Shown in pieces: positions 47,001 to 55,554 of a stretch of 64,000 nt of DNA (the stretch's first letter is position 1; each line of letters opens with the position of its first letter). The notes beneath the pieces are model-generated. The model was not told the origin of the DNA. It made no database searches and was given only the letters and a program-made list of their open reading frames with translations. Source of the DNA: Rhodoferax sp. (GTDB lineage Bacteria > Pseudomonadota > Gammaproteobacteria > Burkholderiales > Burkholderiaceae_C). The DNA lies in the NCBI RefSeq assembly GCF_018780565.1, contig NZ_JADMJN010000009.1, positions 98,921 to 162,920 of the forward strand. The letters run 5' to 3'. The translations under genes were made by a program, and so were the position numbers.

Positions 47001-48830
47001 TCACAACCAGGTGCAGGCGCCCTCTTCGGCAGCCCATGCATTGCGGCGGAAGTTGGCAAACAACTCGCGGCCCATGCCGATACCGTTGGCTGCGCGCAGC
47101 TCTTCCGGCATCGTTGCAACCGGGCGGGCAGCCCATGCTGCATCGCTCACCAGCACTTGCAGGGCTCCTGCATTCGCGTCCAGGCGGATGACATCACCAT
47201 CACGCAACCTGGCCAAAGGTCCGCCTGCCGCAGCTTCGGGCGAGACGTGGATGGCGGCGGGCACTTTGCCAGAAGCACCACTCATGCGTCCGTCGGTCAC
47301 CAAGGCCACCCGAAAGCCCTTGCCCTGCAGCACGGCCAGCGGCGGCGTCAGCTTGTGCAGCTCGGGCATGCCATTGGCTTGCGGGCCTTGCCAACGCACT
47401 ACGCAAATGATGTCACGGTTGAGCTCGTCGGCGGCAAATGCCTGCTGCAAGGCATCCTGCGAATCAAACACCCGGCAAGGCGCTTCAATCACATGCCTGT
47501 CATCTGGCACCGCCGACACCTTGATCACACTGCGTCCCAGATTGCCTTGCAGCAGTTTGAGACCCCCATGCGGACTGAATGGCGCACTGACGGGACGCAC
47601 CACGGTATCGTCCTTGCTGGCACCGGCATCCACCCATTGCAGTGGGCCATGGCTTGCGTCGGGTTGAGAGACGGGAATACCGGTGTATTCACGCAGACCG
47701 CCGGCGCGAACGGTCAGCACATCGACATGCATGAAACCGGCATCCAGCAATTCACGGATCACAAAGCCAGGACCTCCAGCGGCCTGGAACTGGTTCACAT
47801 CAGCGCTGCCATTGGGGTACACGCGGGTCAGCAAGGGCACCACTTCGGACAGCGCCGAGAAGTCATCCCAATCGATCACAATACCGGCCGCACGCGCTAC
47901 CGCCACCCAATGAATCAGGTGGTTGGTCGATCCACCTGTGGCCAGCAAAGCCACCATCGCATTGACGATGCAGCGTTCATCAACCACCTGCCCGATAGGT
48001 GCAAAGCGCCTGGCGTGGGTGATTTCCAAAACCGTGCGCACCGCCTCGCACGTCAAGGCCTCACGCATGCTGGCGCCAGGATTGATGAAGGCCGTACCCG
48101 GCACATGCAGGCCCATGGCCTCCAGCAGCATTTGGTTGCTGTTGGCGGTGCCGTAAAACGTGCAGGTACCCTCCCCGTGATAGGCCCTGGATTCTGCCTC
48201 CAGCAATTCGGCCCGCCCCACCAGCCCTTGCGCAGCCTTCTCACGCACTTTGGCTTTTTCGTTGTTCGACAGGCCCGAGGTCATGGGACCCGCGGGCACG
48301 AACACCGTCGGCAAATGCCCGAAATGCAGGGCACCAATCAGGAGCCCGGGCACGATCTTGTCGCACACGCCCAGCATCAACGCCGCATCGAACACATCGT
48401 GGCTCAATGAAACGGCCGTGGCCATCGCAATCACGTCGCGTGAAAACAGGCTGAGCTCCATGCCGGCAGTGCCTTGTGTCACCCCGTCGCACATGGCCGG
48501 AACACCACCAGCAACCTGCGCAGTAGCACCCAGACGGCGTGCCTCGGTCTTGATGATGTCAGGGTAGTGCTGCAACGGCGCATGGGCCGACAGCATGTCG
48601 TTGTAAGCGGTCACTATGCCGATGTTGGGTGCACGCTGCGCCACAACGCGCAACTTGTCGTTGCCTGGCAGCGCGGCAAAGGCATGCGCCACATTGGCAC
48701 AACCCAGCCGCTGGGCACCGGGCTGGCGCCGGGCTGCAAGCGCGAGCTGATCCAGGTAAGTACCGCGCGTGATTCGACTGCGCTCGCGAATACGCGATGT
48801 GACTGCCTCAACAACTGAATGGAGTTTCAT
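47001..48830 (-). CDS. edd: 6-phosphogluconate dehydratase
   Basis: The product dehydrates 6-phosphogluconate to KDPG, the first Entner-Doudoroff step. The 609-residue protein belongs to the IlvD/Edd Fe-S family: [31 protein letters not shown] and GVCDKIVPG (cluster cysteines), [27 protein letters not shown], and [17 protein letters not shown]. The start at 48830 is the first ATG, and a HexR-like palindrome lies just upstream. With eda it suggests sugar acids or glucose are broken down by this route. Confidence 0.95.
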   Translation of the reverse strand: MKLHSVVEAVTSRIRERSRITRGTYLDQLALAARRQPGAQRLGCANVAHAFAALPGNDKLRVVAQRAPNIGIVTAYNDMLSAHAPLQHYPDIIKTEARRLGATAQVAGGVPAMCDGVTQGTAGMELSLFSRDVIAMATAVSLSHDVFDAALMLGVCDKIVPGLLIGALHFGHLPTVFVPAGPMTSGLSNNEKAKVREKAAQGLVGRAELLEAESRAYHGEGTCTFYGTANSNQMLLEAMGLHVPGTAFINPGASMREALTCEAVRTVLEITHARRFAPIGQVVDERCIVNAMVALLATGGSTNHLIHWVAVARAAGIVIDWDDFSALSEVVPLLTRVYPNGSADVNQFQAAGGPGFVIRELLDAGFMHVDVLTVRAGGLREYTGIPVSQPDASHGPLQWVDAGASKDDTVVRPVSAPFSPHGGLKLLQGNLGRSVIKVSAVPDDRHVIEAPCRVFDSQDALQQAFAADELNRDIICVVRWQGPQANGMPELHKLTPPLAVLQGKGFRVALVTDGRMSGASGKVPAAIHVSPEAAAGGPLARLRDGDVIRLDANAGALQVLVSDAAWAARPVATMPEELRAANGIGMGRELFANFRRNAWAAEEGACTWL

Positions 48831-48839
48831 GAAAATTCG

Positions 48840-48854
48840 GTAACAAAATTACAA
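48840..48854. promoter_or_regulatory. Possible HexR-type operator upstream of edd
   Basis: GTAA CAAAA TTAC (48840-48852) lies 9 bp before the edd start. On the edd strand it reads TTGTAATTTTGTTAC, close to the known HexR consensus TGTAATTAAATTACA that controls central sugar metabolism in gamma- and betaproteobacteria. The match is partial and no hexR gene is in this window. Confidence 0.35.
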
Positions 48855-48953
48855 GCACAATGGTACTCCTGAACCTGGGGCAACAGACGGGTCGCGCGTT
48901 ACCAGATGGTTACGAAAACCCAGGCCGGCGGTGGGAAGAAATCAACATCCAGC

Positions 48954-48982
48954 TTGTCAGATGTATTCACTTGCCCTACATT
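48954..48982 (+). promoter_or_regulatory. Predicted sodC promoter
   Basis: TTGTCA (48954-48959) and TACATT (48977-48982) have the ideal 17-bp spacing and lie 37 bp before the sodC ATG. Both hexamers match the sigma-70 consensus at four or five positions. Confidence 0.6.
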
Positions 48983-49019
48983 CAATGCCACCATTCCCCA
49001 ACAAAAACGAGGTGCAAAA

Positions 49020-49535
49020 ATGATTCGACTCATCACGCCTATTACCGCTGCCGCACTGCTGGCTGCATGCGCAGCAGGCCCTTCCGGCCCGGTAGCGTCG
49101 GCCCAGTTGGCGGCGACCAAAGGCAATGCGACAAGCGGTCAGGTGCAATTTTCCCAGAAGGGTGACAAAGTACTCGTCACTGGCGAAGTCCGGGGGCTCA
49201 AGCCCAATGCAGAGCACGGTTTTCACGTCCATGACAAAGGCGATTGCTCCAGCGGTGACGGCATGAGCACCGGTGGTCATTTCAATCCCGACGGCAAAGC
49301 ACACGGAGCCCATCATCAAGCCGAGCACCACGTCGGCGACCTGCCCAGCCTGAAAGCCGATGCGGCAGGCGTTGCCCGCTTCAGCTTTGAATTGGACACC
49401 TTGTCGGTAGGCAGCGGCAAGGCGGATGTGGTGGGTCGCGGCCTGATCGTGCACCGTGACCCGGACGACTACAAAACGCAGCCCACCGGAAATTCAGGCC
49501 CGCGCCTTGCGTGTGGCGTCATCACCAGGGGTTAA
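49020..49535 (+). CDS. sodC: Superoxide dismutase [Cu-Zn], lipoprotein
   Basis: The product removes superoxide in the periplasm. The 171-residue protein has a lipoprotein signal with lipobox LLAAC (Cys16), so it should be anchored to a membrane. The copper/zinc ligands appear in HGFHVHDKGDC and GGHFNPDGKAHG, and the active-site Arg in SGPRLACGVI. The ATG at 49020 is preferred; the frame is open 38 codons further, but that covers the promoter. Confidence 0.95.
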   Translation: MIRLITPITAAALLAACAAGPSGPVASAQLAATKGNATSGQVQFSQKGDKVLVTGEVRGLKPNAEHGFHVHDKGDCSSGDGMSTGGHFNPDGKAHGAHHQAEHHVGDLPSLKADAAGVARFSFELDTLSVGSGKADVVGRGLIVHRDPDDYKTQPTGNSGPRLACGVITRG

Positions 49536-49550
49536 GGCCTGGCGCGCGGC

Positions 49551-50093
49551 TCAAGCGCCGCGCAGCAACTGCTCTGCACGCTGCAGATCGTCAACCGTGT
49601 CGATATCGGTAATGCAGCCGATGTCGTCCACCGGCCATTCAGTCGCTCCGTGCGCTTTGACGACGGACGCGGCACCTGAACTCCCCTGCAAATGCATGAG
49701 TTCGACGGCACAACAGGCCTGAAAACCAACGGGGTGCCCGCGATGCCCCCCGCACACGGGCACAACGACCTCATGCAACGTCAGGGCTGCTGCGATGGCG
49801 AGCAGCGTTTCGCTTTGAATCAAGGGCAAATCAGCAGGAAGAATCAGCCAGCCAGTAGCACCTGAAGTCGCTCGCACTGCCGCAGCGATGGAGTCGCCCA
49901 TGCCGGGGTGACCAGCGTCTTCCAGATGCCAGGGCAAGCCGCTGGCTTGCACGGCGTCCAGCGTATGTTGCAAGACCGTTTTACCAGCCAGCAATGCCTG
50001 CAGTTTGTGGGTCGTGCCGCCTGAAGCGATGAACCGTTCACCGCGCCCGGAGGCCAGAACAATGACCGTAGGCAAACTCAAGTCAGCGCACAA
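49551..50093 (-). CDS. MobA-like molybdenum cofactor nucleotidyltransferase
   Basis: The 180-residue protein is a nucleotidyltransferase of the MobA/MocA group: VIVLASGRGERF (NTP loop), GTTHKLQALLAGKTVLQHTL, ILPADLPLI, and GHRGHPVGF. Its neighbours are XdhC and a xanthine-dehydrogenase-type enzyme, so a molybdopterin cytidylyltransferase (MocA-like) role, making the MCD form of the cofactor for the operon's own enzyme, fits best. The start overlaps the xdhC end by 16 bp. Confidence 0.85.
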   Translation of the reverse strand: MCADLSLPTVIVLASGRGERFIASGGTTHKLQALLAGKTVLQHTLDAVQASGLPWHLEDAGHPGMGDSIAAAVRATSGATGWLILPADLPLIQSETLLAIAAALTLHEVVVPVCGGHRGHPVGFQACCAVELMHLQGSSGAASVVKAHGATEWPVDDIGCITDIDTVDDLQRAEQLLRGA

Positions 50094-51085
50094 CCTTCGG
50101 TGGTGGCCACGGTTCCCATCACTGCGTTCTTGACCTGAACCATCTCGGCGACGATGGACACCGCAATCTCCGCCGGTGTCTTGGCACCCAGCGCCAGACC
50201 CACGGGGCCGTGCAAACGCGACAGCTCTTCGGCAGTAAGGTCAAAGTGCTCGGCCAGACGCTTCTTGCGAGTGTCCTGGTTACGCCGCGAGCCCAGGGCA
50301 CCCACATAAAATGCATTGGAGTGGAGGGCTTCAAGCAAGGCCATGTCATCCAACTTGGGATCGTGCGTCAGGGCAACGATGGCCGTGTGAGCGTCGGGCA
50401 CCAGTTCACGCACCACGTCATCGGGCATGCCCTCAACGCGTCGCACACCGCCAAGACCATTTGCCAGCGTGGCCGCATATTCTTCACGCGGATCACACAC
50501 CAGCACTTCAAAATCGAGCATGGACGCCATTTGCGCCACGGCCTGTGACAGCTGGCCGGCACCAATCAGCAAAAGGCGCCATTTCGGGCCAAACACGGTC
50601 GTGAGCGTGGAGCCGTCAAACTGCATGGTTTGACCGCGAACCGCATCTGACAGCTGCACCACACCCGTAGACAGGGTCAAGGTGCGAGACACCAATTGAT
50701 GAGCGGCTGTTCGGGCGAGCAGCTGAGCCACCCAACTCGTATCCGTCAGGGGTTCCTGCACCAGGCGCAAGGTGCCACCGCAGGGCAGGCCAAAACGTGT
50801 GGCCTCTTCCTTGCTGACGCCGTAGGCAATCATGCTGGGCTTGGCGCCCTCCGGGGCGGCGCCCGTCGTTTTGAAAGCAGCTTTGGTGCGGGCGATCAGA
50901 TCGTCTTCCACACAGCCACCGGACACAGAACCACTCACCACGCCATCATCGCGCACGGCCAACAAAGCCCCTGGAGGGCGCGGCGCACTGCCCCAGGTTT
51001 CCACTACCGTAACCAGCGTGACAGCGTGGCCGGCATTGCGCCAGGCCAGAACATCACTTAATACTCTGAGATCAAGACTTTCCAT
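50078..51085 (-). CDS. xdhC: XdhC-family molybdenum cofactor insertion protein
   Basis: XdhC proteins bind sulfurated molybdenum cofactor and hand it to xanthine-dehydrogenase-type enzymes. The 335-residue protein has the N-terminal VTVVETWGSAPRPPGALLAV and GSVSGGCVEDDLI (conserved Cys), PCGGTLRLV, and a C-terminal Rossmann domain (LLLIGAGQLSQAVAQMASML, NAFYVGALGSRRNQDTR). It follows the large subunit gene by 62 bp and overlaps the MobA-like gene. Confidence 0.9.
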   Translation of the reverse strand: MESLDLRVLSDVLAWRNAGHAVTLVTVVETWGSAPRPPGALLAVRDDGVVSGSVSGGCVEDDLIARTKAAFKTTGAAPEGAKPSMIAYGVSKEEATRFGLPCGGTLRLVQEPLTDTSWVAQLLARTAAHQLVSRTLTLSTGVVQLSDAVRGQTMQFDGSTLTTVFGPKWRLLLIGAGQLSQAVAQMASMLDFEVLVCDPREEYAATLANGLGGVRRVEGMPDDVVRELVPDAHTAIVALTHDPKLDDMALLEALHSNAFYVGALGSRRNQDTRKKRLAEHFDLTAEELSRLHGPVGLALGAKTPAEIAVSIVAEMVQVKNAVMGTVATTEGCALT

Positions 51086-51147
51086 TCACTCACCTGTATT
51101 CATGCGGCGCCCTTTCCCACATCGGGAAAGGGCGCTCTGACCGCTTC

Positions 51148-53277
51148 TTAAGCCTGCTTGATGGCTTGCGCCGTCAAGGGCAGTTTGCGCACGCGTTTGC
51201 CGGTGAGCGTCGCCACCGCGTTAGCGATGGCCGGCACCACCAAAGCCGTTGCAGGTTCGCCAATACCGCCAGGCTTCTCAGTGCTGGAAACCAGCACGAT
51301 ATCGATCACGGGCGACTCGTTCATGCGCACAATGGGATAGTTGTTGTAGTTGGTCTGCTGTACAACACCTTTTTCCAGGGTGATCTCCTGCATCAGTGCC
51401 GACGACATGCCAAACACGATGCTACCCTGGATTTGCGCCTCAACCGTATCCGGATTGACCATGCGACCCAGATCGGCGGCAACGGTCACACGGTGCACGA
51501 CAACCTCGCCATCTTTCAGGGAGACTTCGGCAACTTGCGCCATGTAGGTGTCATATCCCTCCATCAAGGCAATACCGCGCGCACGACCGGCTGGCAAGGC
51601 CTTGCCCCAACCCGATTTTTCCGCAGCCAGCTTGAGCACATTGGCAAAACGCGGCTTGTTCTTCAACAGGCCCATGCGGTACTGGTAGGGGTCCTTGCCT
51701 GCAGCCAATGCCAACTCATCCATGAAGCTTTCGTTGGCGAAGGCATTCATGTTGTGACTGACAGAACGCCAGTAACCCACACGCATGCCGGTATCGTGAA
51801 TCACGAGGTCGTGCTGTGTATTGGGAATCTCATAACCTGCCACGGCGGCTTCCGCCATGAAGGGGTCAAAAGTGTCTTTTGGCAGGCCAAAGGCACGCTG
51901 GGTAACGGACTGCGAAGTGACCTTGAAATGCAAGGCGACCGGATTGCCCTGCGCATCCAGGCCTGCCTGCAACTGATTCAGACCCAGGGGACGGTAGAAG
52001 TCATGGGTCATGTCGTCTTCACGCGACCACAGCAGTTTCACCGGCTTGCCAACTGCTTTGGAAATCTGCGCTGCCTGCACAATGAAATCCAGCTCCAGAC
52101 GACGACCAAAACCGCCGCCGAGGAAGGTGGTTTTCAGCGTCACGTCTTCCGGCTTGAGTCCCAAAGTGGCAGCCACGGCACCGTGCGCACCCTGCTGGAA
52201 CTGGGTAGGCCCGACCAGCAGACACTTGCCATCCTTGACGCTGGCGGTGAAATTCATCGGCTCCAGCGGTGCATGCGCCTGCATCGGAGAGATGTATTCC
52301 GCCGTGACGGTTTTTGCAGCACCTTTCATGGCATCGGCCAGATTGCCCACGGGCTTGCCGATGGGCAAGACCTTGCCACTCGCTGCAGCAGCGCGCGTGG
52401 TAGCCAGAACCACGTTGTGATCCAGTGCAGCGCCAGCACCTTCGTCCCACTGAACCGTCAGGGCTTTGCGAGCCTTCTGGGCTTGCCAGTAGCTGCTGGC
52501 CACCACGGCCACACCGTCATTGACCTGTACCACGTCGATCACGCCGGGCATGCCCTTGACCTTGGAGGCGTCAAAGCTCTTGACCTTGCCACCAATCACC
52601 GGGCACTGCTCGATGCTCGCGTAGACCATGCCTGGCATGACCACGTCGATACCGAACTCCGCCTTGCCGTTGACCTTGGAAGGTGTATCCAGGCGCTTGA
52701 CGCGCTTGCCGACAATCTTGAAGTCCTTGGGGTCTTTCAGCGCCACTTTTTCAGGCACTGGCAGCTTGGCTGCGGCTTCGGCCAACTGGCCATAGGTGGC
52801 CTTCTTGCCGCCGGCACCAAGCACCATACCGTTTTCGGCTTTGAGGGTGGAACGATCCACTTTCCACTTGTCAGCGGCTGCGCTGATCAGCATCTCGCGC
52901 ACCTGGGCGCCGCCGATGCGCAGCTTCTCCCAGCCATCACGCACTGAGGTGGAGCCGCCCGTGATTTGCGCGCCCAGCAAGGCATTGACGTAGACCGCGC
53001 CAGGAGGCGCAATGTCTACCTTGATCTGGTTGATATCAACATTGAGTTCCTCGGCGATCAACATCGGCATGGAGGTGTAGACCCCCTGCCCCATCTCGGA
53101 ACGTGCCGAAATGAGGGTGATTGTGTTGTCGTCTGCAATGTGAACCCAGGCATTGGGTGTGTACACGGTGCCTGCTGCCAGCGCTTCAATTTTGGCGCCG
53201 GGCAAAACAAGACCCACCATCAAGCCGGAAGTAGCAACAGCGGAGGTTTTGAGAAAGGTGCGACGTGAAGTTGTCAT
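51148..53277 (-). CDS. Xanthine-dehydrogenase-family molybdopterin subunit (IorB-like)
   Basis: The 709-residue protein is the large, molybdopterin-binding subunit of an isoquinoline 1-oxidoreductase-type enzyme. It has a Tat signal (SRRTFLKTSAVATSG at the N-terminus), so it is folded and exported with its cofactor. GGGFGRRLELDF, SARSEMGQGVYTSMPML and GEPATALVVPAIANAV are typical of this group; the substrate, an aldehyde or N-heterocycle, is not known. It is the second gene of the operon, 11 bp after the Fe-S subunit. No cytochrome c subunit gene is adjacent, though relatives often have one. Confidence 0.9.
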   Translation of the reverse strand: MTTSRRTFLKTSAVATSGLMVGLVLPGAKIEALAAGTVYTPNAWVHIADDNTITLISARSEMGQGVYTSMPMLIAEELNVDINQIKVDIAPPGAVYVNALLGAQITGGSTSVRDGWEKLRIGGAQVREMLISAAADKWKVDRSTLKAENGMVLGAGGKKATYGQLAEAAAKLPVPEKVALKDPKDFKIVGKRVKRLDTPSKVNGKAEFGIDVVMPGMVYASIEQCPVIGGKVKSFDASKVKGMPGVIDVVQVNDGVAVVASSYWQAQKARKALTVQWDEGAGAALDHNVVLATTRAAAASGKVLPIGKPVGNLADAMKGAAKTVTAEYISPMQAHAPLEPMNFTASVKDGKCLLVGPTQFQQGAHGAVAATLGLKPEDVTLKTTFLGGGFGRRLELDFIVQAAQISKAVGKPVKLLWSREDDMTHDFYRPLGLNQLQAGLDAQGNPVALHFKVTSQSVTQRAFGLPKDTFDPFMAEAAVAGYEIPNTQHDLVIHDTGMRVGYWRSVSHNMNAFANESFMDELALAAGKDPYQYRMGLLKNKPRFANVLKLAAEKSGWGKALPAGRARGIALMEGYDTYMAQVAEVSLKDGEVVVHRVTVAADLGRMVNPDTVEAQIQGSIVFGMSSALMQEITLEKGVVQQTNYNNYPIVRMNESPVIDIVLVSSTEKPGGIGEPATALVVPAIANAVATLTGKRVRKLPLTAQAIKQA

Positions 53278-53288
53278 TTTTTATCTCC

Positions 53289-53753
53289 TCAGGCTTTACG
53301 CATGGTGGAAGCTGCATCCTTGATGGCAGCCTTGATACGCGGGTAGGTACCGCAGCGGCAGATATTGCCACTCATGGCCTTATCGATATCGGAATCGCTG
53401 GGGTTCTTGTTGGTGGCCAACAGGGCTGCAGCGCTCATGAGCTGGCCAGACTGGCAATAGCCGCACTGGGGCACATCGTGCTTGATCCAGGCCGCTTGCA
53501 GGGGATGCGAATTGTCTTTTGACAGACTTTCAACAGTGGCCACTTTTTTGCCGGAAATGGTGGACAACGGTGTCTGGCAGGAGCGAACCGGCTTGCCGTC
53601 CACGTGCACGGTACAGGCGCCGCACAATGCTGCACCGCAACCAAATTTGGTGCCAGTCAGGCCCAGCTCATCGCGAATCACCCACAACAGTGGGGTATCC
53701 GTCTCGGCATTGGCGGAAACCGCCTTGCCATTGATTTGAAAGTTAACGCTCAT
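53289..53753 (-). CDS. [2Fe-2S] subunit of xanthine-dehydrogenase-type enzyme (IorA-like)
   Basis: The 154-residue protein binds two [2Fe-2S] clusters: a plant-type N-terminal set ([21 protein letters not shown]) and a C-terminal set ([22 protein letters not shown]). It passes electrons from the molybdenum site. The ATG at 53753 has AGGAG upstream; nine earlier codons are open. It is the first gene of the operon iorA-iorB-xdhC-mobA-like and has a palindrome box about 93 bp upstream. Confidence 0.92.
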   Translation of the reverse strand: MSVNFQINGKAVSANAETDTPLLWVIRDELGLTGTKFGCGAALCGACTVHVDGKPVRSCQTPLSTISGKKVATVESLSKDNSHPLQAAWIKHDVPQCGYCQSGQLMSAAALLATNKNPSDSDIDKAMSGNICRCGTYPRIKAAIKDAASTMRKA

Positions 53754-53836
53754 CGTTGTGTCTCCTGTTGGTTTGAGCATTTAAGCCCGGTTCTTTTTGC
53801 GCACCCGTTAGGCTAGATCAAAGCCGGCTGCGCGAT

Positions 53837-53855
53837 ACTCGGGTATGCCCTAGGC
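53837..53855. promoter_or_regulatory. GCCTAGGG-type box upstream of the IorAB operon
   Basis: The minus strand reads GCCTAGGGCATACCCGAGT. It matches the aldehyde oxidoreductase box at 27015-27033 (GCCTAGGGTTATCCCTAGT) at 14 of 19 positions, with four of the five differences in the spacer. The centre is 93 bp from the first start codon, versus 104 bp in the other operon. Confidence 0.4.
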
Positions 53856-53938
53856 CAAAAGCCTTTTTTGCAAATTGAGACACTTTTTCGAACCTACCTG
53901 TCAAATCAGCGACACTTTTTCCGGATCCAGGACCTGCC

Positions 53939-53944
53939 TATACT
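53939..53944 (+). promoter_or_regulatory. Predicted -10 of pdxH, close to the start codon
   Basis: TATACT lies 5 bases before the pdxH ATG; the -35 at 17 bp spacing (TTTTTC) is weak. If used, transcription would begin at or next to the ATG, giving a leaderless message. No Shine-Dalgarno is visible between. Confidence 0.45.
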
Positions 53945-53949
53945 GAGCC

Positions 53950-54600
53950 ATGACCTCTATCGCCAATCTCCGAAAAAGCTACGAACGCGCCGAACTCAGC
54001 GAAGACGCCTCGCAAGCCACCCCTTTGCTGCAATTCGACCAATGGCTGAAGGAAGCCATTGCGTCCGAGGTACCGGAACCCAACGCCATGACCGTGGCAA
54101 CCGTGGCCAGCAACCTGCGCCCCAGCACCCGGGTGGTGTTGATCAAAGGCTATGACGAACGCGGCATTACATGGTTTACCAACTACGACAGCCGCAAGGG
54201 CCAGGAACTGGCTGGCAACCCTTATGCGGCCCTGCAGTTTCACTGGGTTGAGCTGGAACGGGTGGTACGCATTGAAGGACTGGTGGAAAAAGTCAGCGAG
54301 CAGGAGAGTGACGAATACTTCAACAGCCGGCCGCTCGATTCACGGATTGGCGCCTGGGCGTCGCCGCAAAGCCAGGTCATCTCCAGCCGGGACGTGCTGG
54401 TGGCCAACGCCGCCAAATACGGGGCACAGTTCTTGTTGCGACCGCCGCGCCCGCCGCATTGGGGTGGCTACCGCCTCAAGCCCGACAACTGGCAATTCTG
54501 GCAGGGCCGAAAAAGCCGATTGCATGACCGCCTGCGCTATACCCTGAGCCCGGTGGAAAGCGACGAGCCCGAGTGGATTCGGGAACGCCTGGCGCCCTGA
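53950..54600 (+). CDS. pdxH: Pyridoxamine/pyridoxine 5'-phosphate oxidase
   Basis: The product makes pyridoxal 5'-phosphate from PNP or PMP with FMN and oxygen. The 216-residue protein has the family stretches [47 protein letters not shown] and [19 protein letters not shown], and ends with the typical ERLAP. It stands alone on the plus strand between the IorAB operon and the AEC transporter gene. Confidence 0.96.
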   Translation: MTSIANLRKSYERAELSEDASQATPLLQFDQWLKEAIASEVPEPNAMTVATVASNLRPSTRVVLIKGYDERGITWFTNYDSRKGQELAGNPYAALQFHWVELERVVRIEGLVEKVSEQESDEYFNSRPLDSRIGAWASPQSQVISSRDVLVANAAKYGAQFLLRPPRPPHWGGYRLKPDNWQFWQGRKSRLHDRLRYTLSPVESDEPEWIRERLAP

Positions 54601-54606
54601 ACGCCT

Positions 54607-55554
54607 TCAGATCCGGCTGACCAGCGCCATCACCACCGACACCGTGATCAGCGCCAGACCGGTGGACACCGCCACGCTGGCGGTCACCAGGTCTTCGGCG
54701 ACCTCGTAGCGCTGCGAAAACAGAAACACATTGGCACCAATCGGCAGCGAAGCGGCCACGATCATCACCGTCAGTGGCAGGCCGCTCAAACCCATCGACC
54801 AGCTCAAGGCAGCCACCACCGAAGGAAACACCAGGTTCTTGATCAGACTCAGCCCCAAGGCCGCCTTCAGATGCTGGCCAACCCGGACGTTGGTCAGCGT
54901 GACCCCCACCAGCACCAGCGCCAAGGGACCAAAGGCATTGCCCAGCAGTTGCATGGGCCGATCCAGCACAGCGGGAATCTGCAGGCCAGTCTGCGCAAAC
55001 AACAGACCGGCAATGATGGGCAGAGGCACCGGGTGAATGATGCCGTTGCGCACCGCACCCAGCACGGTCAGCATCATGTGCCGCCCACCACCCGCGCCGG
55101 ATGCGGCCTCTTCCCGCGCCACTGCCAGCTCCAGCGTCACCGTGGCCAGGGTCAGCAGCACCAACGCGTGCAGGGATATCAGGGTGAAAAGCGTCACCAG
55201 ACCAGCCTCGCCATAGGCCAGCCCAACCAGGGGAATACCAATGGCCACCGTATTGCTGAAAGTTGCCGCCAGCGCCAGCACCGCCGCCCGGCGCGTGGCC
55301 CCCTGCCAGACCAGCAGTGCACCGAAAATCAGCATGGCGGCCACGAAATACATGGCCACCGGCTTGAAGTTGAGTTGCTCAACATGCACCGAGCTCATGG
55401 TGCGAAACAGCAGTGCAGGCGTGAGCACCATGAACACCAGATTCGACAGATCTTTTGTGGCCTCAGCCCTTATCCAACCTGCACGACCAGCTACAAATCC
55501 AATAGCAATGAGCAACACCACCGGCAGCAGGGACGAAAAAACGGGACTATTCAT
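54607..55554 (-). CDS. AEC family (auxin efflux carrier-like) transporter
   Basis: The 315-residue protein has about ten membrane helices, with the AEC features SLLPVVLLIAIGFVAGRAGWIR at the start, PAVLDRPMQLLGNAFGPLALVLVG in the middle and a pair of helices broken by Pro/Gly at about 270-310. These bacterial carriers move organic acids such as malonate or malate. It overlaps the preceding PAS-GGDEF-EAL gene by 8 bp, so it is co-translated with it. An AT-rich GCTACAAATCCAATAGC island lies within codons 16-21. Confidence 0.85.
   Translation of the reverse strand: MNSPVFSSLLPVVLLIAIGFVAGRAGWIRAEATKDLSNLVFMVLTPALLFRTMSSVHVEQLNFKPVAMYFVAAMLIFGALLVWQGATRRAAVLALAATFSNTVAIGIPLVGLAYGEAGLVTLFTLISLHALVLLTLATVTLELAVAREEAASGAGGGRHMMLTVLGAVRNGIIHPVPLPIIAGLLFAQTGLQIPAVLDRPMQLLGNAFGPLALVLVGVTLTNVRVGQHLKAALGLSLIKNLVFPSVVAALSWSMGLSGLPLTVMIVAASLPIGANVFLFSQRYEVAEDLVTASVAVSTGLALITVSVVMALVSRI

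Noticed and set aside
46326..48410. Plus-strand open frame of 694 codons opposite eda and edd
   Set aside because: It spans two genes on the other strand, has no motif, and its composition is that of reverse-complemented codons.
49544..49563. GCGCGGC...GCCGCGC hairpin between sodC and the MobA-like gene
   Set aside because: A stem is present but there is no T-run and it overlaps a stop codon; too weak to call a terminator.
51166..52947. Plus-strand open frame of 593 codons opposite the molybdopterin subunit gene
   Set aside because: Antisense shadow with His/Gln-rich composition and no motif.
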